From positions 1 to 32,527 of the forward strand of contig JAFXCL010000037.1 of assembly GCA_017521485.1 (NCBI GenBank): a stretch of 32,527 bases of DNA. The letters run 5' to 3'. The stretch's first letter is position 1. Each line of letters starts with the position of its first letter. The position numbers and the translations under genes were made by a program. Below are positions 32,297 through 32,527 of the stretch, piece after piece. A model generated the notes under the pieces. It did not search any database. It was not told where the DNA came from and saw only the letters and a program-made list of their open reading frames with translations. Origin of the DNA: Oscillospiraceae bacterium (GTDB lineage: Bacteria > Bacillota > Clostridia > Oscillospirales > Oscillospiraceae).

Positions 32297-32313
32297 GATG
32301 GGTTTTTCCCATC
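32297..32313 (-). promoter_or_regulatory. Leader hairpin before 5S rRNA
   Basis: GATGGG/CCCATC with an AAAAA loop on the minus strand, between the promoter and the 5S start. It may be a processing or antitermination element; the function is unknown. Confidence 0.4.
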
Positions 32314-32353
32314 TTTTATTGTTAAAAGCCTTGCGACTTGAAACAGTATTAGG

Positions 32354-32382
32354 ATTATAGCACCTTGAAACGCACCTGTCAA
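32354..32382 (-). promoter_or_regulatory. Consensus promoter of the 5S rRNA-tRNA-Asn unit
   Basis: Minus strand: TTGACA (32382-32377), 17-nt spacer, TATAAT (32359-32354). Both hexamers match consensus exactly, as expected for a stable-RNA promoter. Confidence 0.93.
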
Positions 32383-32423
32383 GAAAAAATTCTCGACAAT
32401 TTCTTACGCGATGAGGAGCTAGT

Positions 32424-32498
32424 TGGTGACCCGTACCGGATTCGAACCGATGTTAACGGCGTGAGAGGCCGCTGTCTTAACCACTAGACCAACGGGCC
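32424..32498 (-). tRNA. tRNA-Glu (anticodon CTC)
   Basis: A 75-nt tRNA with encoded CCA. Acceptor GGCCCGT/ACGGGTC, anticodon stem-loop GCGGC-CTCTCAC-GCCGT giving CTC, T loop TTCGAAT. It starts 2 nt after the 3' end of the next upstream tRNA, so the two are co-transcribed. Confidence 0.94.
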
Positions 32499-32500
32499 AT

Positions 32501-32527
32501 TGGTTCACCTTCACGGACTCGAACCGG
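32501..32527 (-). tRNA. 3' end of a further tRNA (cut by the window edge)
   Basis: The minus strand reads T loop TTCGAGT, then a 3' acceptor strand and ACCA. The anticodon lies outside the window, so specificity is unknown. Confidence 0.8.

Overview
The window looks like a chromosomal segment of an anaerobic Bacillota (Clostridia), most likely a gut Oscillospirales/Ruminococcaceae-type bacterium. This rests on the groESL operon under a perfect CIRCE element, the infC-rpmI-rplT order with an attenuator leader, the lepA-hemW pair, a flavodiiron protein, a class B sortase, a DUF2207 membrane protein and several interspersed palindromic repeats. Codon use is moderately GC-rich by eye except for one AT-rich two-gene insert. 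No species assignment is possible from the sequence alone.

Layout. 1-226 is a hairpin-rich intergenic element. 227-3846 (minus) holds trmB, mnmG and an M14 cell-wall peptidase. 4099-4440 (plus) is a solitary CsoR-type metal sensor with its own promoter and a candidate operator. 4469-7525 (minus) is lepA-hemW. 7761-10943 (plus) is rpoD and a DUF2207 protein, separated by a seven-hairpin array. 10984-12135 (minus) is a flavodiiron protein. 12509-13820 (minus) is infC-rpmI-rplT with its promoter, attenuator and an apparent ATA start codon. 14048-16100 (minus) is groES-groEL. 16356-16808 (plus) is a ferritin-like protein. 17020-18297 (minus) is an acyltransferase with a zinc ribbon. 18410-21569 (minus) is a trxA-trxB-sortase B-serine hydrolase operon.

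21768-23120 (plus) is tRNA-Gly(CCC), a second seven-hairpin array, and an AT-rich, translationally coupled pair: a four-helix-bundle (S23/Avd-like) protein and an EEP-superfamily nuclease/phosphatase. 23231-31477 (minus) is a tightly packed seven-gene catabolic-looking operon: NagB-like protein, creatininase family, Gfo/Idh/MocA dehydrogenase, PreA-PreT-like iron-sulfur flavoprotein fusion, SDR, Ldh2-type dehydrogenase and malic enzyme. 31850-32527 holds another structured repeat, then on the minus strand tRNA-Asn, a 5S rRNA gene with its own consensus promoter, tRNA-Glu(CTC) and the 3' end of a further tRNA.

The most unusual signal is non-coding. Two arrays (8954-9121 and 21890-22049) have unrelated primary sequence but the same architecture: a 12-bp long-range clamp enclosing four small hairpins, followed by three more hairpins, with the linkers of the second half being the reverse complement of those in the first half. 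One of them sits directly upstream of the four-helix-bundle/EEP gene pair. A second structured family (30-182 and 31866-32049) shows a compensatory base-pair change between its two copies. A third, MITE-like family with inverted ends occurs in three full copies and one half copy, and in two places its end supplies a -35 hexamer to a neighbouring housekeeping gene.
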